Positions 1 through 8,043 of a stretch of 33,946 nt of DNA are shown here, piece after piece. The translations under genes were made by a program, and so were the position numbers. The DNA comes from JAWVFN01 sp963696625 (GTDB taxonomy: Bacteria; Actinomycetota; Thermoleophilia; Solirubrobacterales; 70-9). Where the stretch lies: contig CAVOKZ010000022.1 of NCBI GenBank assembly GCA_963696625.1, forward strand, positions 1 through 33,946, given 5' to 3'. Position 1 is the first letter of the stretch, and each line of letters begins with the position of its first letter. The notes under the pieces are model-generated. The model was not told the DNA's origin and made no database searches. It saw nothing but the letters and a program-made list of their open reading frames with translations.

Positions 1-335
1 ATTTGGTCGGGCGATCCGCGAGCGGGACGATCGTCGCGCTTCCCCCGGCACCGGGGCGGCGACGGTCGCGCGGCGAGCGCCGGCGGCGGTGAGGTTCCGC
101 TGGTGCCTGGCGCCGGTCTGACTCGGCGCCCCGCTCAGCTCGTCGGCTCCGATGTCCGGGGCGGAGCCCATGCAGCGCGGCTCGCCGTCGATGTCGGTGC
201 TTCCGGCGTCCGCTGCGAGTATTCCGGCGTCGACCGTCGGCGAGCCCGCGAGCTGATGAATATCGCTGGCGAAGGGATCGGGCACCGGGAACGGATTGAG
301 GAGCTGGGGCGCGGCCGTCTGATTGTCGTCGGCGC
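1..335 (-). pseudogene. C-terminal remnant of a parallel beta-helix (choice-of-anchor Q-like) surface protein
   Basis: Read on the minus strand, roughly 330 down to 130 encodes a stretch with the landmarks DIHQLAGSPTVDAG, TDIDGEPR and PDIGADEL. This pattern (SPAIDAG, then TDxDGxPR, then DIGAxE) is the well-known end of secreted beta-helix proteins with a choice-of-anchor Q domain. There is no start codon in frame and the reading runs off the window after a low-complexity Arg/Ala tail. Its upstream side is joined near 335-345 to an unrelated flavin oxidoreductase remnant. I read it as a truncated fragment produced by a rearrangement. The family assignment is fairly sure; whether an intact copy exists outside the window is not visible. 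Confidence 0.6.
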
Positions 336-339
336 GTCG

Positions 340-945
340 GGCCAGGAGCGCTCCAGCTCGGAGGCGAGCAGATCCAGGCGGCGAGCCACTCGACCTCGGC
401 GCGGACCGCGTCCGGGGTGCCCGCGATGCGGCGGCCCGAGGGCGGCGGCTGGGCCGGGTCCTTGCCTTCGCGCTCGAGGAAGCGCAGCGCCTTCTCGGGC
501 GGTGGCACCGGCACCGGGCGGGCCGCGGCGCAGCAGCGAGAAGGCCATCCGCCAGCTCGCCGAGAGGCGCGTCGCCTCCTCCTCCGTCTCGGCGGCCGAG
601 CACGGCGAGGCCGACCGCTACGCGAGGCGCGGCGAGGCGGGCGCTCGGCTGAAACTCCTCGCGGTAGCGCTCCGCCGCGTACTCGCCCTCGCTGCGGATG
701 AAGTCGGCGAGCGCATAGGGCAGGCCGAGTTCGCCCGCCCAGTAGGCGCTCCGCTCGGAGGAGCCGAGCAGCCAGGCCTCGGGCGCCTTCTCGCCCGCCG
801 GCATCGACTCGGCGAGCCGCGCCAGCGGGTGCCCGGCCGGGAAGTCGCGGTCGAAATGGGCGAGCAGCTCGGCCAGCTGCTCGACGAAGTCGTCGGGGAG
901 CGGGCGCGAGCGCCGGTCGACCAGCTGCTCACCGTGCGCCGCTGA
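340..945 (-). pseudogene. Frameshifted LLM-class flavin-dependent oxidoreductase remnant
   Basis: Minus-strand reading gives, in order, DDFVEQLAELLAHFDRDFP, APEAWLLGSSERSAYWAGEL, GLPYALADFI and RYREEFQPS. These are characteristic of the middle of bacterial luciferase-like (LLM, MsnO8-type) monooxygenases. The frame then shifts near 600-640 (AAETEEEATRLSASW) and again near 500-530 (PPPEKALRFLEREGKD), ending in RIAGTPDAVRAEVEWLA. The FMN-binding N-terminal third is missing, and the fragment abuts the stop of the downstream-oriented TetR gene. At least two frame changes make it non-functional. The family call rests on remembered motif similarity. Confidence 0.65.
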
Positions 946-960
946 GCGGCGCCGCCGCGA

Positions 961-1578
961 TCAGCCGGGCGGCTCCTCCTGCAGGGCGGTGAGGCCGCCG
1001 CGCAGGAAGGCGAGCAGGGTGTCGAGGAAGGCGGCCGGGTCGAGCTCCTCGTCGGAGCGCACCGCTTGCTGCATCACGTCCAGCGCCGCCGCAGCGGCCG
1101 CGGCGACGAGGCGGGTTCGCAGCCCAACCGGCTCCTCGCCGAGGTCTTCGGCGACCGCCTCGGCGAGCAGGTCGGTGAACTTGCCGTTGAGGTGGCTCGA
1201 GTGGGCAGCCAGCGACTCGCTTTCGAGTATCAGGCGCTTGAGCAGCTGCCGCTCCGGCGGGTCGGCGAAGAACTCTGACGAGCCTTCGACGCCGGCCCGC
1301 AGGGCATCGATCGCGTTGACCCCCGGCTGCCGCTCCCGCAGCCAGCCGGCGACAATCGCGTGCTTGCGCTCGAAGTCGTGGAAGACGACGTCGTCCTTGG
1401 TCGGGAAGTAGGCGAAGAAGGTGCGCGGCGAGATCTCGGCCGCCTCGGCGATGTCGGCGACCGTCGTCCCCTCGAAGCCGCGCTCGGCGAACAGCTCGAA
1501 GGCCGCCGCCACGATTGTCTCGCGGGTGCGCTGCTTTTTCCGCTCTCGCAAACCCGCCTGCTGATTCTCCGTCTTCAC
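961..1578 (-). CDS. TetR/AcrR-family transcriptional regulator
   Basis: A 205-aa protein with a classic TetR N-terminal DNA-binding domain at about residues 12-58: an amphipathic helix, then FELFAERGFEGTTVADIAEA and the recognition region ISPRTFFAYFPTKDDVV. The remaining 140 residues are the variable ligand-binding and dimerisation domain. The start is GTG at 1578 with a good Shine-Dalgarno (GGGGAG) four bases upstream. It is transcribed divergently from the MMPL exporter across a 115-bp AT-rich gap, the usual layout of a local repressor controlling a neighbouring efflux gene. The ligand is unknown. Confidence 0.9.
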   Translation of the reverse strand: MKTENQQAGLRERKKQRTRETIVAAAFELFAERGFEGTTVADIAEAAEISPRTFFAYFPTKDDVVFHDFERKHAIVAGWLRERQPGVNAIDALRAGVEGSSEFFADPPERQLLKRLILESESLAAHSSHLNGKFTDLLAEAVAEDLGEEPVGLRTRLVAAAAAAALDVMQQAVRSDEELDPAAFLDTLLAFLRGGLTALQEEPPG

Positions 1579-1693
1579 TCGTCTCCCCAGTCACAAGTTA
1601 TTCCATATCTGAATTTTTACATCAACTGAAAAGATGCATCCAGTGTGTTAATCTCCCGCGCTTCCGCGCCCGTCGACCTCTCCCAAGGTTCAT
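1579..1693. promoter_or_regulatory. Divergent TetR / MMPL promoter region
   Basis: This gap is markedly AT-rich against its surroundings (1598-1655). It holds a plausible plus-strand -10, TAATCT at 1649-1654, 39 bp before the MMPL ATG, and the self-complementary octamer GATGCATC at 1633-1640. Position and composition fit a TetR operator overlapping both promoters. I could not define the operator arms with certainty. Confidence 0.45.
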
Positions 1694-3901
1694 ATGTCCC
1701 ATCTCCTCGCCCGCATCGCCCGCACACTGTCCACGCACTGGAAGCGCGGCCTGATCGCTGCCGTCGCCGTCGTCGTCCTGCTCGGCGCCACCGCCGCCGC
1801 CGGTGGCAAAGCCGCCGAAGACTTCTCGATCCCCGGCACCGAGACGCAGCAGGCGCTCGACCTCTTCAAAGAGCACAGCCCCGTCTTCGCCGGCGCCGAC
1901 GCGAACGTCGTCTACAGCACCGAGAGCGGCACCCTGCGGGAGCCGCAGCGACAGGATGCGATCGAGGGAACGCTCGCGGAGATCGCCGGTCTCCCCCACG
2001 TCGTCCAGGTCAGCGACCCGTTCGCGCCCGGCGGCTTGATCTCCGAGGACGGGCGGATCGCCTCGGTCGACGTCCGCTACGACCTCGAGCTGGACGAGCT
2101 CGAGAGCTCCGATGGCGAGGCGCTCGAAGAGGCGGCTCGGACGGCCGAGGGCGACGGCGTCGAAGCCTCGCTGCGCGGCGTCGTCATCGACGTCGCCTCG
2201 CAGCAGGAGGCGCCGATCGGCGAGCTGATCGGCGTCCTGATCGCGATCGTGCTGCTGACCCTGCTCTTCCGCTCGAGAGCGGCGATGGCGGCGACCCTGG
2301 CCGGTGCCCTGCTCGGGGTGATGGTCGGTCAGATCCTGCTGGCGGCGCTGGCGCGGCCGCTCGGGCTGCCCGAGTTCGCCTCGGTGGTGGCGGTGATGCT
2401 GGGGCTCGGCGCCGGGATCGACTACGCGCTGCTGATCATCAGCCGCTACCGCGAGCAGGTCGCCGCCGGCGACAGCGTCCGCGATGCGGCGGCGAAGTCG
2501 GCTGCCACCTCCGGCGCGGCGGTCGTCGCCGCCGGGCTGATCGTGATGGTCGCGATCGCCGGCCTGCTGGTGATCGGGATCCCGCTGATCGGCAAGATGG
2601 GGATCGCCGCCGCGATCGGCGTCGCCGCCGTGGTCGTCTCGGCGATCACCGTGCTGCCGATAATGATCGGCGCCCTCGCCCGCTGGCTGCGTCCGAAGAA
2701 GACCGAGCACACGCACGCCTCCTCGGCCTTCACCCGCTGGGGCGAACGGGTCACGGCGCGGCCCTGGCTCTCGATCGCGGTCGGCGTCGCCGCCCTGCTG
2801 ATCTTCGCGATCCCGGCGACCAGCATGCGGCTCGGCCAGCCCGACGACGGCAACCAGCCCGAGTCGCGCACCCAGCGGGTCGCCTACGACCTGCTCAGCG
2901 AGGGTTTCGGGCCCGGCCACAACGGTCCCTTCCTCCTCGCCGTCGACACGCCGAAATCGGACCCGGAAAAGGCGGCGCAGCTGCAGCGGGTGCGCGACCT
3001 GGTGGCGGAGACGCCCGGCGTCGCCTCGGTCGGCGAGCCGATCGCGAGCGCCGACGGCGAGATGGCGACGATCATCGCGACGCCGACCACGGCGCCGCAG
3101 GACGCCCGCACCAGCGACCTGCTCGAACGGCTGCGCGGCGAGGTGCTGCCGTCGGCGACCGCGGGCACGCCGCTGCAGGTCTACGTCGGCGGCAACACCG
3201 CCGCCTTCGAGGACTTCTCCGACAAGGTCGCCTCGCGCCTGCCGCTGTTCATCGCGATCGTGATCGGGCTCTCCGTGATGCTGTTGATGGCGGCCTTCCG
3301 CTCGCTCTGGATCCCGCTCGTCTCGGCGGTCTTCAACCTGCTCTCGATCGGTGCCGCCTACGGCATCGTCACCGCCGTCTTTCAGGAGGGGATCGGGGCC
3401 AGCCTGATCGGCGCCGACAGCGGCGTGCCGATCGTCTCCTTCATCCCGGTGATGCTGTTCGCGATCCTCTTCGGGCTGAGCATGGACTACAACGTCTTCC
3501 TGCTCTCGCGCGTCCACGAGGCGTACAAACACGGCGACTCGCCGCGCGCCAGCGTCGTCCACGGCATGGGGCGGATCGGCAAGGTGATCCTCTTCGCCGG
3601 CCTGATCATGGCCTCGGTCTTCCTCGCCTTCGTCACCCAGCCGGACATCATCGGCAAGATGATGGGGCTGGCGCTCGGCCTGGCGATCCTGGTCGACGTC
3701 TTCATCGTGCGCCTGCTGATCGTCCCGGCCGTCGTCACCCTGCTCGGCGACCGCGCCTGGCGCCTGCCCCCGTGGCTCGACCGGATCCTCCCCAACCTCT
3801 CACTGGAGGGTCACCTGGTGGAGGCGATCGACGGCAGGGTCGACGACGAGGAGGACGAGGCCGGCGAGGAGGAGCCGGAGCGGGCCCCGGCGCCCGCCTG
3901 A
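1694..3901 (+). CDS. MMPL-family RND-type transporter
   Basis: A 735-aa inner-membrane protein with the MMPL layout. There is one N-terminal membrane helix (about residues 18-36), a periplasmic-type loop domain, a first helix bundle (about 180-335), a second large loop, and a second bundle (about 515-690). The family signatures GLGAGIDYALLIISRYRE (first bundle) and FGLSMDYNVFLLSR (second bundle) contain the conserved Asp-Tyr pairs associated with proton coupling. The C-terminus is an acidic tail. MMPL proteins export lipids or hydrophobic compounds using proton-motive force; the substrate here is unknown. ATG 1694 is preceded by AAGG. The divergent TetR gene is the likely regulator. Confidence 0.9.
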   Translation: MSHLLARIARTLSTHWKRGLIAAVAVVVLLGATAAAGGKAAEDFSIPGTETQQALDLFKEHSPVFAGADANVVYSTESGTLREPQRQDAIEGTLAEIAGLPHVVQVSDPFAPGGLISEDGRIASVDVRYDLELDELESSDGEALEEAARTAEGDGVEASLRGVVIDVASQQEAPIGELIGVLIAIVLLTLLFRSRAAMAATLAGALLGVMVGQILLAALARPLGLPEFASVVAVMLGLGAGIDYALLIISRYREQVAAGDSVRDAAAKSAATSGAAVVAAGLIVMVAIAGLLVIGIPLIGKMGIAAAIGVAAVVVSAITVLPIMIGALARWLRPKKTEHTHASSAFTRWGERVTARPWLSIAVGVAALLIFAIPATSMRLGQPDDGNQPESRTQRVAYDLLSEGFGPGHNGPFLLAVDTPKSDPEKAAQLQRVRDLVAETPGVASVGEPIASADGEMATIIATPTTAPQDARTSDLLERLRGEVLPSATAGTPLQVYVGGNTAAFEDFSDKVASRLPLFIAIVIGLSVMLLMAAFRSLWIPLVSAVFNLLSIGAAYGIVTAVFQEGIGASLIGADSGVPIVSFIPVMLFAILFGLSMDYNVFLLSRVHEAYKHGDSPRASVVHGMGRIGKVILFAGLIMASVFLAFVTQPDIIGKMMGLALGLAILVDVFIVRLLIVPAVVTLLGDRAWRLPPWLDRILPNLSLEGHLVEAIDGRVDDEEDEAGEEEPERAPAPA

Positions 3902-4308
3902 GCGCGGCGGGCCCGATGGGTGCGCGGCGTCACGCCGCGCACCCGCTTCAAGGCGGCGCTGAGCGCGAACGGCGTCGCGTAGCCGACCTCGGCGGCGACC
4001 GAGCCCAGCGTCGCGCCGGACTCGAGCAGCAGGTCGGCGGCAAGGTTGATCCGCCAGTTGGCGAGGAAGCCGATCGGCGGTTCACCGGCCAGCTCGTTGA
4101 AGCGGCGGGCCAGCGCCGCGCGTGAGATCCCGACCTCGGCGGCGAGCGTCGCCACCGTCCAGGGGTGGGCGGGGTTGTCCTGCAGGAGGCGCAGCGCCCG
4201 GCCGACGAGCGGGTCGCCGTAGGCGCGGTAGGTGCTCGGGGCGTCGCCGCCGGGGCGGGCGAACCAGGCGCGCAGCACCGCGACCAGGAGCAGGTCGAGC
4301 AGCCGGCG
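3811..4308 (-). pseudogene. C-terminal half of an AraC-family regulator (cupin_6 type), truncated
   Basis: Minus-strand reading shows LLDLLLVAVLRAWFARPGG, then a double helix-turn-helix: TVATLAAEVGISRAALARRF, FLANWRINLAADLLLESG and VAAEVGYATPFALSAALKR, ending VRGVTPRTHR. This is the C-terminal part of AraC regulators whose N-terminal half is a cupin. The cupin half is absent and replaced by IS110 transposase sequence from about 4310 upward. The frame also has no stop after the usual end and runs 91 bases antisense into the MMPL gene. The DNA-binding half is well preserved, so truncation may be recent. Confidence 0.7.
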
Positions 4309-4409
4309 GGCTGGTGGCGGGCGCCTTCTTCGCCTTCTCGGGCTTCGTGATGGCGGGGCTCGACCGCTGGGGGCGCCGCGGGCGCTGGCCGCGATGCAGG
4401 CGGTCGACC

Positions 4410-4597
4410 AGGATCCCGTCGGGCCGCTCGATCGCGACCCGCTCCACGCCGAGCTCGGCAAGCTCCCGGCAGAGGACGGCGATCCCCGCCTCATCGCGGG
4501 GCACCGTCCACTCGCGCAGAGGCGTCCCTGTCGCGTCGACCACTCAGAGCGCGTGCTCCTCGCTGGCCCAGTCGATCCCCGCGAACTTCTTCTCCAT
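4410..4597 (-). mobile_element. IS110-family transposase N-terminal fragment with an internal stop
   Basis: From ATG 4597 on the minus strand the reading is MEKKFAGIDWASEEHAL, stop, then VVDATGTPLREWTVPRDEAG, ELAELGVERVAIERPDGILV. The GIDWA motif supplies the first Asp of the IS110 DEDD catalytic core, and the rest matches the family's N-terminal domain. A TGA interrupts it at about residue 18. Only about 60 residues remain before fusion to the AraC remnant. This is a dead fragment. Confidence 0.7.
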
Positions 4598-5023
4598 CAG
4601 CTCCTTGGAGAAGACCAAGATCGAGATCGCCGGCACGGTGATCGCCCGTCAGCGACCGCAGACGGCGAAGGGGATCACCTTCATACCTTCATGCTGCTCG
4701 AAGACGAGCGCGGCACGGTCAACCTGATCGTGCCCTCCGGGGTGTATGAGCGGCGGCGGGAGGTGGTGCGCTCGGCGCCGCTGGTGCGGGCGCGGGGCAA
4801 GCTCGAGCGGCGCGAAGGGGTGATCAACGTCCTGGTCGCCGATCTGGAGGAGCTGCGATGGAGCGCGAAGGCGGAGGCAGAGCGGGTCGAGCCGGGCCGG
4901 GTCGATACCGATGAGGATGCTCGCGATGATCTCGCGGCCCGTCGGCGGGCCCGCCAGCTGGTGGTGGCGGAGCTGCGGGCGGTGGTGCAGGCCGGGCACA
5001 GCTTCGGGCGGCGGGGACGGTGA
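4598..5023 (+). pseudogene. dnaE2: C-terminal remnant of error-prone DNA polymerase III alpha subunit (DnaE2)
   Basis: The plus strand reads KIEIAGTVIARQRPQTAKGI, then after a frame change FMLLEDERGTVNLIVPSGVY and ARGKLERREGVINVLVADLE. This is the OB-fold nucleic-acid-binding domain that ends DnaE2 (ImuC) translesion polymerases; the catalytic PHP and polymerase domains are missing. The frame change coincides exactly with an 8-bp tandem duplication at 4677-4692. The 5' side abuts the IS110 fragment. An intact copy, if any, must lie elsewhere. Confidence 0.7.
4677..4692. repeat. 8-bp tandem duplication ACCTTCAT x2 causing a frameshift in the dnaE2 remnant
   Basis: ACCTTCAT occurs twice back to back (4677-4684 and 4685-4692). 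Removing one copy restores the frame between AKGI and FMLLEDERG. It could be a replication-slippage product or the footprint of an excised element that duplicates 8 bp at its target; the sequence cannot separate these. Confidence 0.75.
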
Positions 5024-5091
5024 GACGATTCTGGTCCAGGGGAATCAGGCGCAGACACTCGTGGTGAGGCGAGGCTGCGACACTGCTGCGT

Positions 5092-5437
5092 ATGGCTGTC
5101 CGCCGCATCATGCCCTACTTCGAGTCTTCTGATCTCGACGCTACGCGCGTCTTTTATACGGGGGTACTCGGTCGAGGAGGGAACCTTCGGCGGCGGCTAC
5201 ATCGGCTCCGGATCCGACCGGGCGCAAGTCGTCTTTGCCCCGCCGGGTGTGGAGCCGGTCCAGCCCCAGATGGGCGTGGACGTCGGTTCGCGTGAAGCCG
5301 TCGATGTCGCACACGCCAAAGCGGTGCAGGCCGGGCACGAGGTGATCTACGGTCCGGTCGACGAGCCCTGGGGCGTTCGCCGCTTCTTCGTTCGCGATCC
5401 GCAGGGTGTCGTCATCAGCGTGCTTGCTCACGGGTGA
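5092..5437 (+). pseudogene. Broken VOC/glyoxalase-fold protein
   Basis: ATG 5092 opens MAVRRIMPYFESSDLDATRV and FYTGVLG, the standard start of vicinal-oxygen-chelate (glyoxalase/bleomycin-resistance-like) proteins. The frame then changes near 5165-5175. Downstream the correct frame gives GGGYIGSGSDRAQVVF, MGVDVGSREAVDVAHAKAVQ and FFVRDPQGVVISVLAHG, the normal C-terminal half. Some 15-20 residues appear to be missing at the break. The gene is probably inactive unless the break is a sequencing error. An inverted repeat follows (CACTCGA 5454-5460 / TCGAGTG 5469-5475) and may have been its terminator. Confidence 0.65.
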
Positions 5438-5488
5438 TCGACAATCCACCTCTCACTCGACGCCCACCTCGAGTGGTAGTGCCTCGGC

Positions 5489-6230
5489 GTGCGCGAGCGC
5501 GGCGTCGCATTTCGCATAGACGGCCGGGCGCGGCCGCCGTCCCGGCTCGGCGGCACCGGGGGAGCGAGCGAGGAGATGGCCCGCGCCGAGCTGGTCCTCT
5601 CCCAGCCGAGCGTCGAGCCGCTCGCCCGGCTCGCGCTCGATCCGGACCCACTGACCCCGTTCGCCGCCGCGCTCTCGGGACTGCACCGCGACCGCGGTGA
5701 GGTGGCGAGCATCTGCGTCGACCTGCTGCCGGCGAGCGGCGTCGGCGGCGCCCGGCTGCGCCGTCGTCTGCGCCGCCAGGCCCGCCGCCGCCATCGCGAG
5801 CCCGCCGCCGGCCTCTCCGAGCTGCTGGTCCCAGAGCGCGAGAGCGGACCACGCGACCCGGCCGAGCTCGCCGTGCTGCGCGACCTGCACAAGGGCCTCG
5901 ACGTAAAGCTGCGCGAGGGGGCGACGCTGTTCGAGGCACAGATCCTGCTCTGCACGAAGGCGCCGCAGCGAGCACGGGCGAAGAGCATGATCGGCGGCCT
6001 GCTCGCCGCCGTCGAGCCGCTCGCCGATCGCAACCGGCTGCGCGTCTCGGGCCTCGACATCGCCGGCCTCGCCTTCCTCGGATCCGACCTGCCCTTACTG
6101 CGCTCCGCCCTACGGGCTCGCTCCGAGGGGCGTCCGGCCTCTTCGCCTCAAGGAGCCGGAGAAGCGCAACGAACTTACACAGCCAACTCAAGCCGCCGCT
6201 CCGGGGCCAGTGCAGGTTGCCGTTCTCACA
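5489..6230 (+). pseudogene. Remnant resembling the N-terminal region of an actinobacterial conjugation/type IV secretion ATPase
   Basis: A long plus-strand reading contains ARAELVLSQPSVEPLARLAL, DPLTPFAAALSGL, an Arg-rich segment RLRRRLRRQARRRH, LFEAQILLCTKAPQRARAKS and LAFLGSDLPL. I recall this order from the N-terminal part of Arg-rich actinobacterial proteins whose C-terminal half is a VirD4/VirB4-like ATPase; no Walker motifs are present here. After about 6110 the plausible frame shifts (LKEPEKRNELTQPTQAAAPG) and coding is then lost. Treat the family as tentative. In other respects it is simply a truncated, high-GC coding fragment. Confidence 0.35.
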
Positions 6231-6251
6231 GGTTCGATTCCCGCCCCCGCT
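6231..6251 (+). other. tRNA 3'-end-like segment, possible attachment-site remnant
   Basis: The bases GGTTCGATTCC at 6231-6241 match the universal tRNA T-loop consensus exactly and are followed by CGCCCCCGCT, which looks like the 3' half of a T-stem and acceptor strand. The 5' half of the T-stem (ACAGG) pairs poorly and there is no D or anticodon arm upstream. It is therefore not a tRNA gene. Integrative elements that use tRNA 3' ends leave such fragments, and the location is a junction between debris and the toxin-antitoxin pair. Confidence 0.3.
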
Positions 6252-6365
6252 ATGGGCTTAATGGGCGACCGGTCGCTCAAGGCATCGGATTCTCAGAGGG
6301 GGCCTCCTGGGCGCCCTCTGTTGTACTGAAAATCAGGGGCCGTGAGTCCAGAAGCGGGCCTCCGG

Positions 6366-6389
6366 ACTGTGTACACAGTCATGTACACT
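6366..6389 (+). promoter_or_regulatory. Toxin-antitoxin operator/promoter
   Basis: GTGTACAC (6369-6376) and TGTACAC (6382-6388) form repeated, self-complementary arms just upstream of the antitoxin. The second arm contains TACACT (6384-6389), a good -10 hexamer ending 6 bp before ATG 6396, so the transcript is probably leaderless. An operator overlapping the -10 is what autorepression by an antitoxin-toxin complex needs. Confidence 0.6.
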
Positions 6390-6395
6390 GAGCCG

Positions 6396-6683
6396 ATGGC
6401 AAAGATCGTTCCCGTCCGCGAGCTACGCAGCAATCTCAGCAGTCTGCTCGACGAGGTCACCGACCGACGCGATCACGTGCTGGTGACTCGCAACGGCATC
6501 CCGGCTGCGGCCTTGGTTCCGATCGACGAGTACGAGGCGCTGGAGGAGACCGCCGAGGTTCTCTCCGATCCCGATGCCCTCGTCGCGCTGGAGGCCGGCC
6601 TCGCTGAGATCGCCCGTGACGAAACGCTGACCCTCGCCGAGCTTCGCAGTGAGCTAGCCGAGCGCCGAGCTGCCGCCAGCTGA
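6396..6683 (+). CDS. Phd/YefM-family antitoxin
   Basis: A 95-aa protein beginning MAKIVPVRELRSNLSSLLDE, with the Phd/YefM DNA-binding fold (about residues 1-55: VPVRELRSNLSSLLDEV, HVLVTRNGIPAAALVPIDEY). A longer helical, acidic tail should wrap and neutralise the toxin. ATG 6396 is chosen over upstream in-frame starts because it follows a -10/operator by 6 bp and matches the family N-terminus. Three bases separate its stop from the toxin start. The pair looks intact although it sits in decayed DNA. Confidence 0.9.
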   Translation: MAKIVPVRELRSNLSSLLDEVTDRRDHVLVTRNGIPAAALVPIDEYEALEETAEVLSDPDALVALEAGLAEIARDETLTLAELRSELAERRAAAS

Positions 6684-6686
6684 TCC

Positions 6687-6950
6687 TTGGCGCGACTTGT
6701 TCTCGCCCGTCGCGCTCGGCGCGAGCTGCTTGAGCTCAACTGGCCGCTGATCGACGCGATCGAGGATGCGCTTGGCCTGCTCGAGCGGGACCCATTCGCC
6801 GGATACCCCCTTCGGGGGAAGCTCCGCGGTCTTTACTCATTGCGGGTGGGTGCCTATCGAATTCTCTATCAGCTGACCGACGGCGGGAAGACGGTTCGCG
6901 TCGCGGCCATCCGCCATCGCTCCACTTCCTACGGCGGCGATCCCCGCTGA
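6687..6950 (+). CDS. RelE/ParE-family toxin
   Basis: An 87-aa basic protein of normal RelE/ParE length. It has an N-terminal helical hairpin (LARRARRELLEL, LIDAIEDALGLLERDPFAGY) and then the beta-sheet core LRGKLRGLYSLRVGAYRILY, followed by KTVRVAAIRHRSTSY. The pattern LRVGxYRILY...VxxIxHR is the family hallmark. RelE-type members cut mRNA on the ribosome and ParE-type members poison gyrase; the sequence here does not decide. The start is TTG 6687, three bases after the antitoxin stop, so translation is probably coupled. Confidence 0.85.
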   Translation: MARLVLARRARRELLELNWPLIDAIEDALGLLERDPFAGYPLRGKLRGLYSLRVGAYRILYQLTDGGKTVRVAAIRHRSTSYGGDPR

Positions 6951-7017
6951 TCTGGGGCAACAGATGGGGCAACAAGCCCCACGGATTCCAGCCGATCCCA
7001 GCCGATCTCGATCTCGC

Positions 7018-7296
7018 GCTCGAGCTCCTTGATCCTGACCAGCTCCTCGCTCGTCGGGCCCGGCTTCAGGCCGCGGTCGCGCTCGGCCTGGCGGACCCAG
7101 TTGCGGAGCGTCTCGGTTGCCATCCCGAACTTGGGCGCGATCGCCTCCATCGCCGCCCACTGCGAGCGATGCTCGCCCTGGTGCTCGAGCACCAGGGCGA
7201 CCGCCCGCTCTCTGACCTCGGGCGAATACCTTCGATTTCTTGACATGACCTCATCCTCTCAGGGGATTTGGTCTCCATCGAAGCCGGGGCGGTTCA
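7018..7296 (-). mobile_element. IS3-family insertion sequence remnant: terminal end plus OrfA fragment
   Basis: The minus strand starts with TGAACCGCCCCGGCTTCGAT (from 7296 down), which looks like an IS3-group terminal repeat. ATG 7246 follows: MSRNRRYSPEVRERAVALVL, an HTH segment APKFGMATETLRNWVRQAE, and SEELVRIKELEREI. This is the OrfA helix-turn-helix and leucine-zipper start. Similarity stops at about 7018, where the zipper should continue; OrfB (the DDE integrase) and the other end are absent. Positions 6951-7017 beside it hold a short direct repeat GGGGCAACA (6954-6962, 6966-6974). Positions 7297-7389 show no recognisable feature. Confidence 0.7.
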
Positions 7297-7389
7297 TTTT
7301 TCGGCGAAGCCAATGGATCAGCGACAAATGATGGGCGGTTGAGCCAGTAGCGACTGCGACAAGGGAGGGCTTGCCTATCTGTGGATCGC

Positions 7390-8043
7390 TCAGACGGACA
7401 CCGTGACCGGAAAGGTCAAGATCCAGATGGCCGTCCCGACGAACAGCAGGTAACCGAGGGCAAGCACCGCCATCCGCTGTCTTGGCATCTTCAGCTTGGT
7501 GCTGATGCCGGCAAAGAAGAGGGCGGCGGCGAAGAGCACGACAGCGAGCACGTAGTTATCAGAGCGCTGGTTTGCTTCCTGGGCGCTTGCTGAGGCCGTT
7601 TCGGCCTTGCCCTGCAAGGCTTCCGCCTGCTCTTTGCTCGCAAGCTGGTACTCGGGCATCGCGAACGGCGTTGGAGGGGCGTCTGCGCTGACCAATGGGC
7701 GCGTCGCCACCCATGCCCGCATCGCCGGTCTGAACTCGGGCCTGAACCGCTGGAAGTAGAACCTCGCCAGTCGCGCGTCACCCGTGGCGTAGGCGTCGAC
7801 CCATTGCGTAAAGGTGAGCACGTCGACCTCGCTCTGCTGGCCGCCTTCCGTCGCCGCTTTGGTCGATTCGATCCGTGCGGCGCTCGCTCGACTGTATTCG
7901 TTCGCCTGCACGCCGCTCCAGCGGGCCGACTGGTATGAGCTCCAAGCAGTGGCAACCGCCGCGATGGCCAGGAGCACCGTTGCCAAGAGCTCGGCGCGCT
8001 CATGGAGTCGCATGCCGGAGGTGTCCGGCCCCTCCTTGCTCAT
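7390..8043 (-). CDS. DUF4337-like membrane protein
   Basis: A 217-aa protein with one membrane helix near the N-terminus (ELLATVLLAIAAVATAWSSY, about residues 18-37). A long soluble, Ala/Gln-rich middle follows (ASAARIESTKAATEGGQQS, FYFQRFRPEFRPAMRAWVAT). Two more helices lie at the C-terminus (NYVLAVVLFAAALFFAGIST and MAVLALGYLLFVGTAIWIL). The arrangement and the SSYQSARWSG motif resemble DUF4337-type proteins of unknown function. ATG 8043 is the only good start. No copy of the shared 17-bp promoter palindrome precedes it. Confidence 0.6.
   Translation of the reverse strand: MSKEGPDTSGMRLHERAELLATVLLAIAAVATAWSSYQSARWSGVQANEYSRASAARIESTKAATEGGQQSEVDVLTFTQWVDAYATGDARLARFYFQRFRPEFRPAMRAWVATRPLVSADAPPTPFAMPEYQLASKEQAEALQGKAETASASAQEANQRSDNYVLAVVLFAAALFFAGISTKLKMPRQRMAVLALGYLLFVGTAIWILTFPVTVSV

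Noticed and set aside
2729..2750. Palindrome-like TCACCCGCTGGGGCGA inside the MMPL gene
   Set aside because: Right arm and spacing are wrong and it encodes conserved protein sequence; chance match.
1622..3562. Long minus-strand open frame opposite the MMPL gene
   Set aside because: It mirrors a high-GC coding gene, is composed of Arg/Asp/Gly/His-rich low-complexity sequence, and has no recognisable motif; the plus-strand MMPL signatures are decisive.
6231..6260. tRNA gene
   Set aside because: Only a T-loop and acceptor-like strand are present; the T-stem 5' half mismatches and no anticodon or D arm exists upstream.
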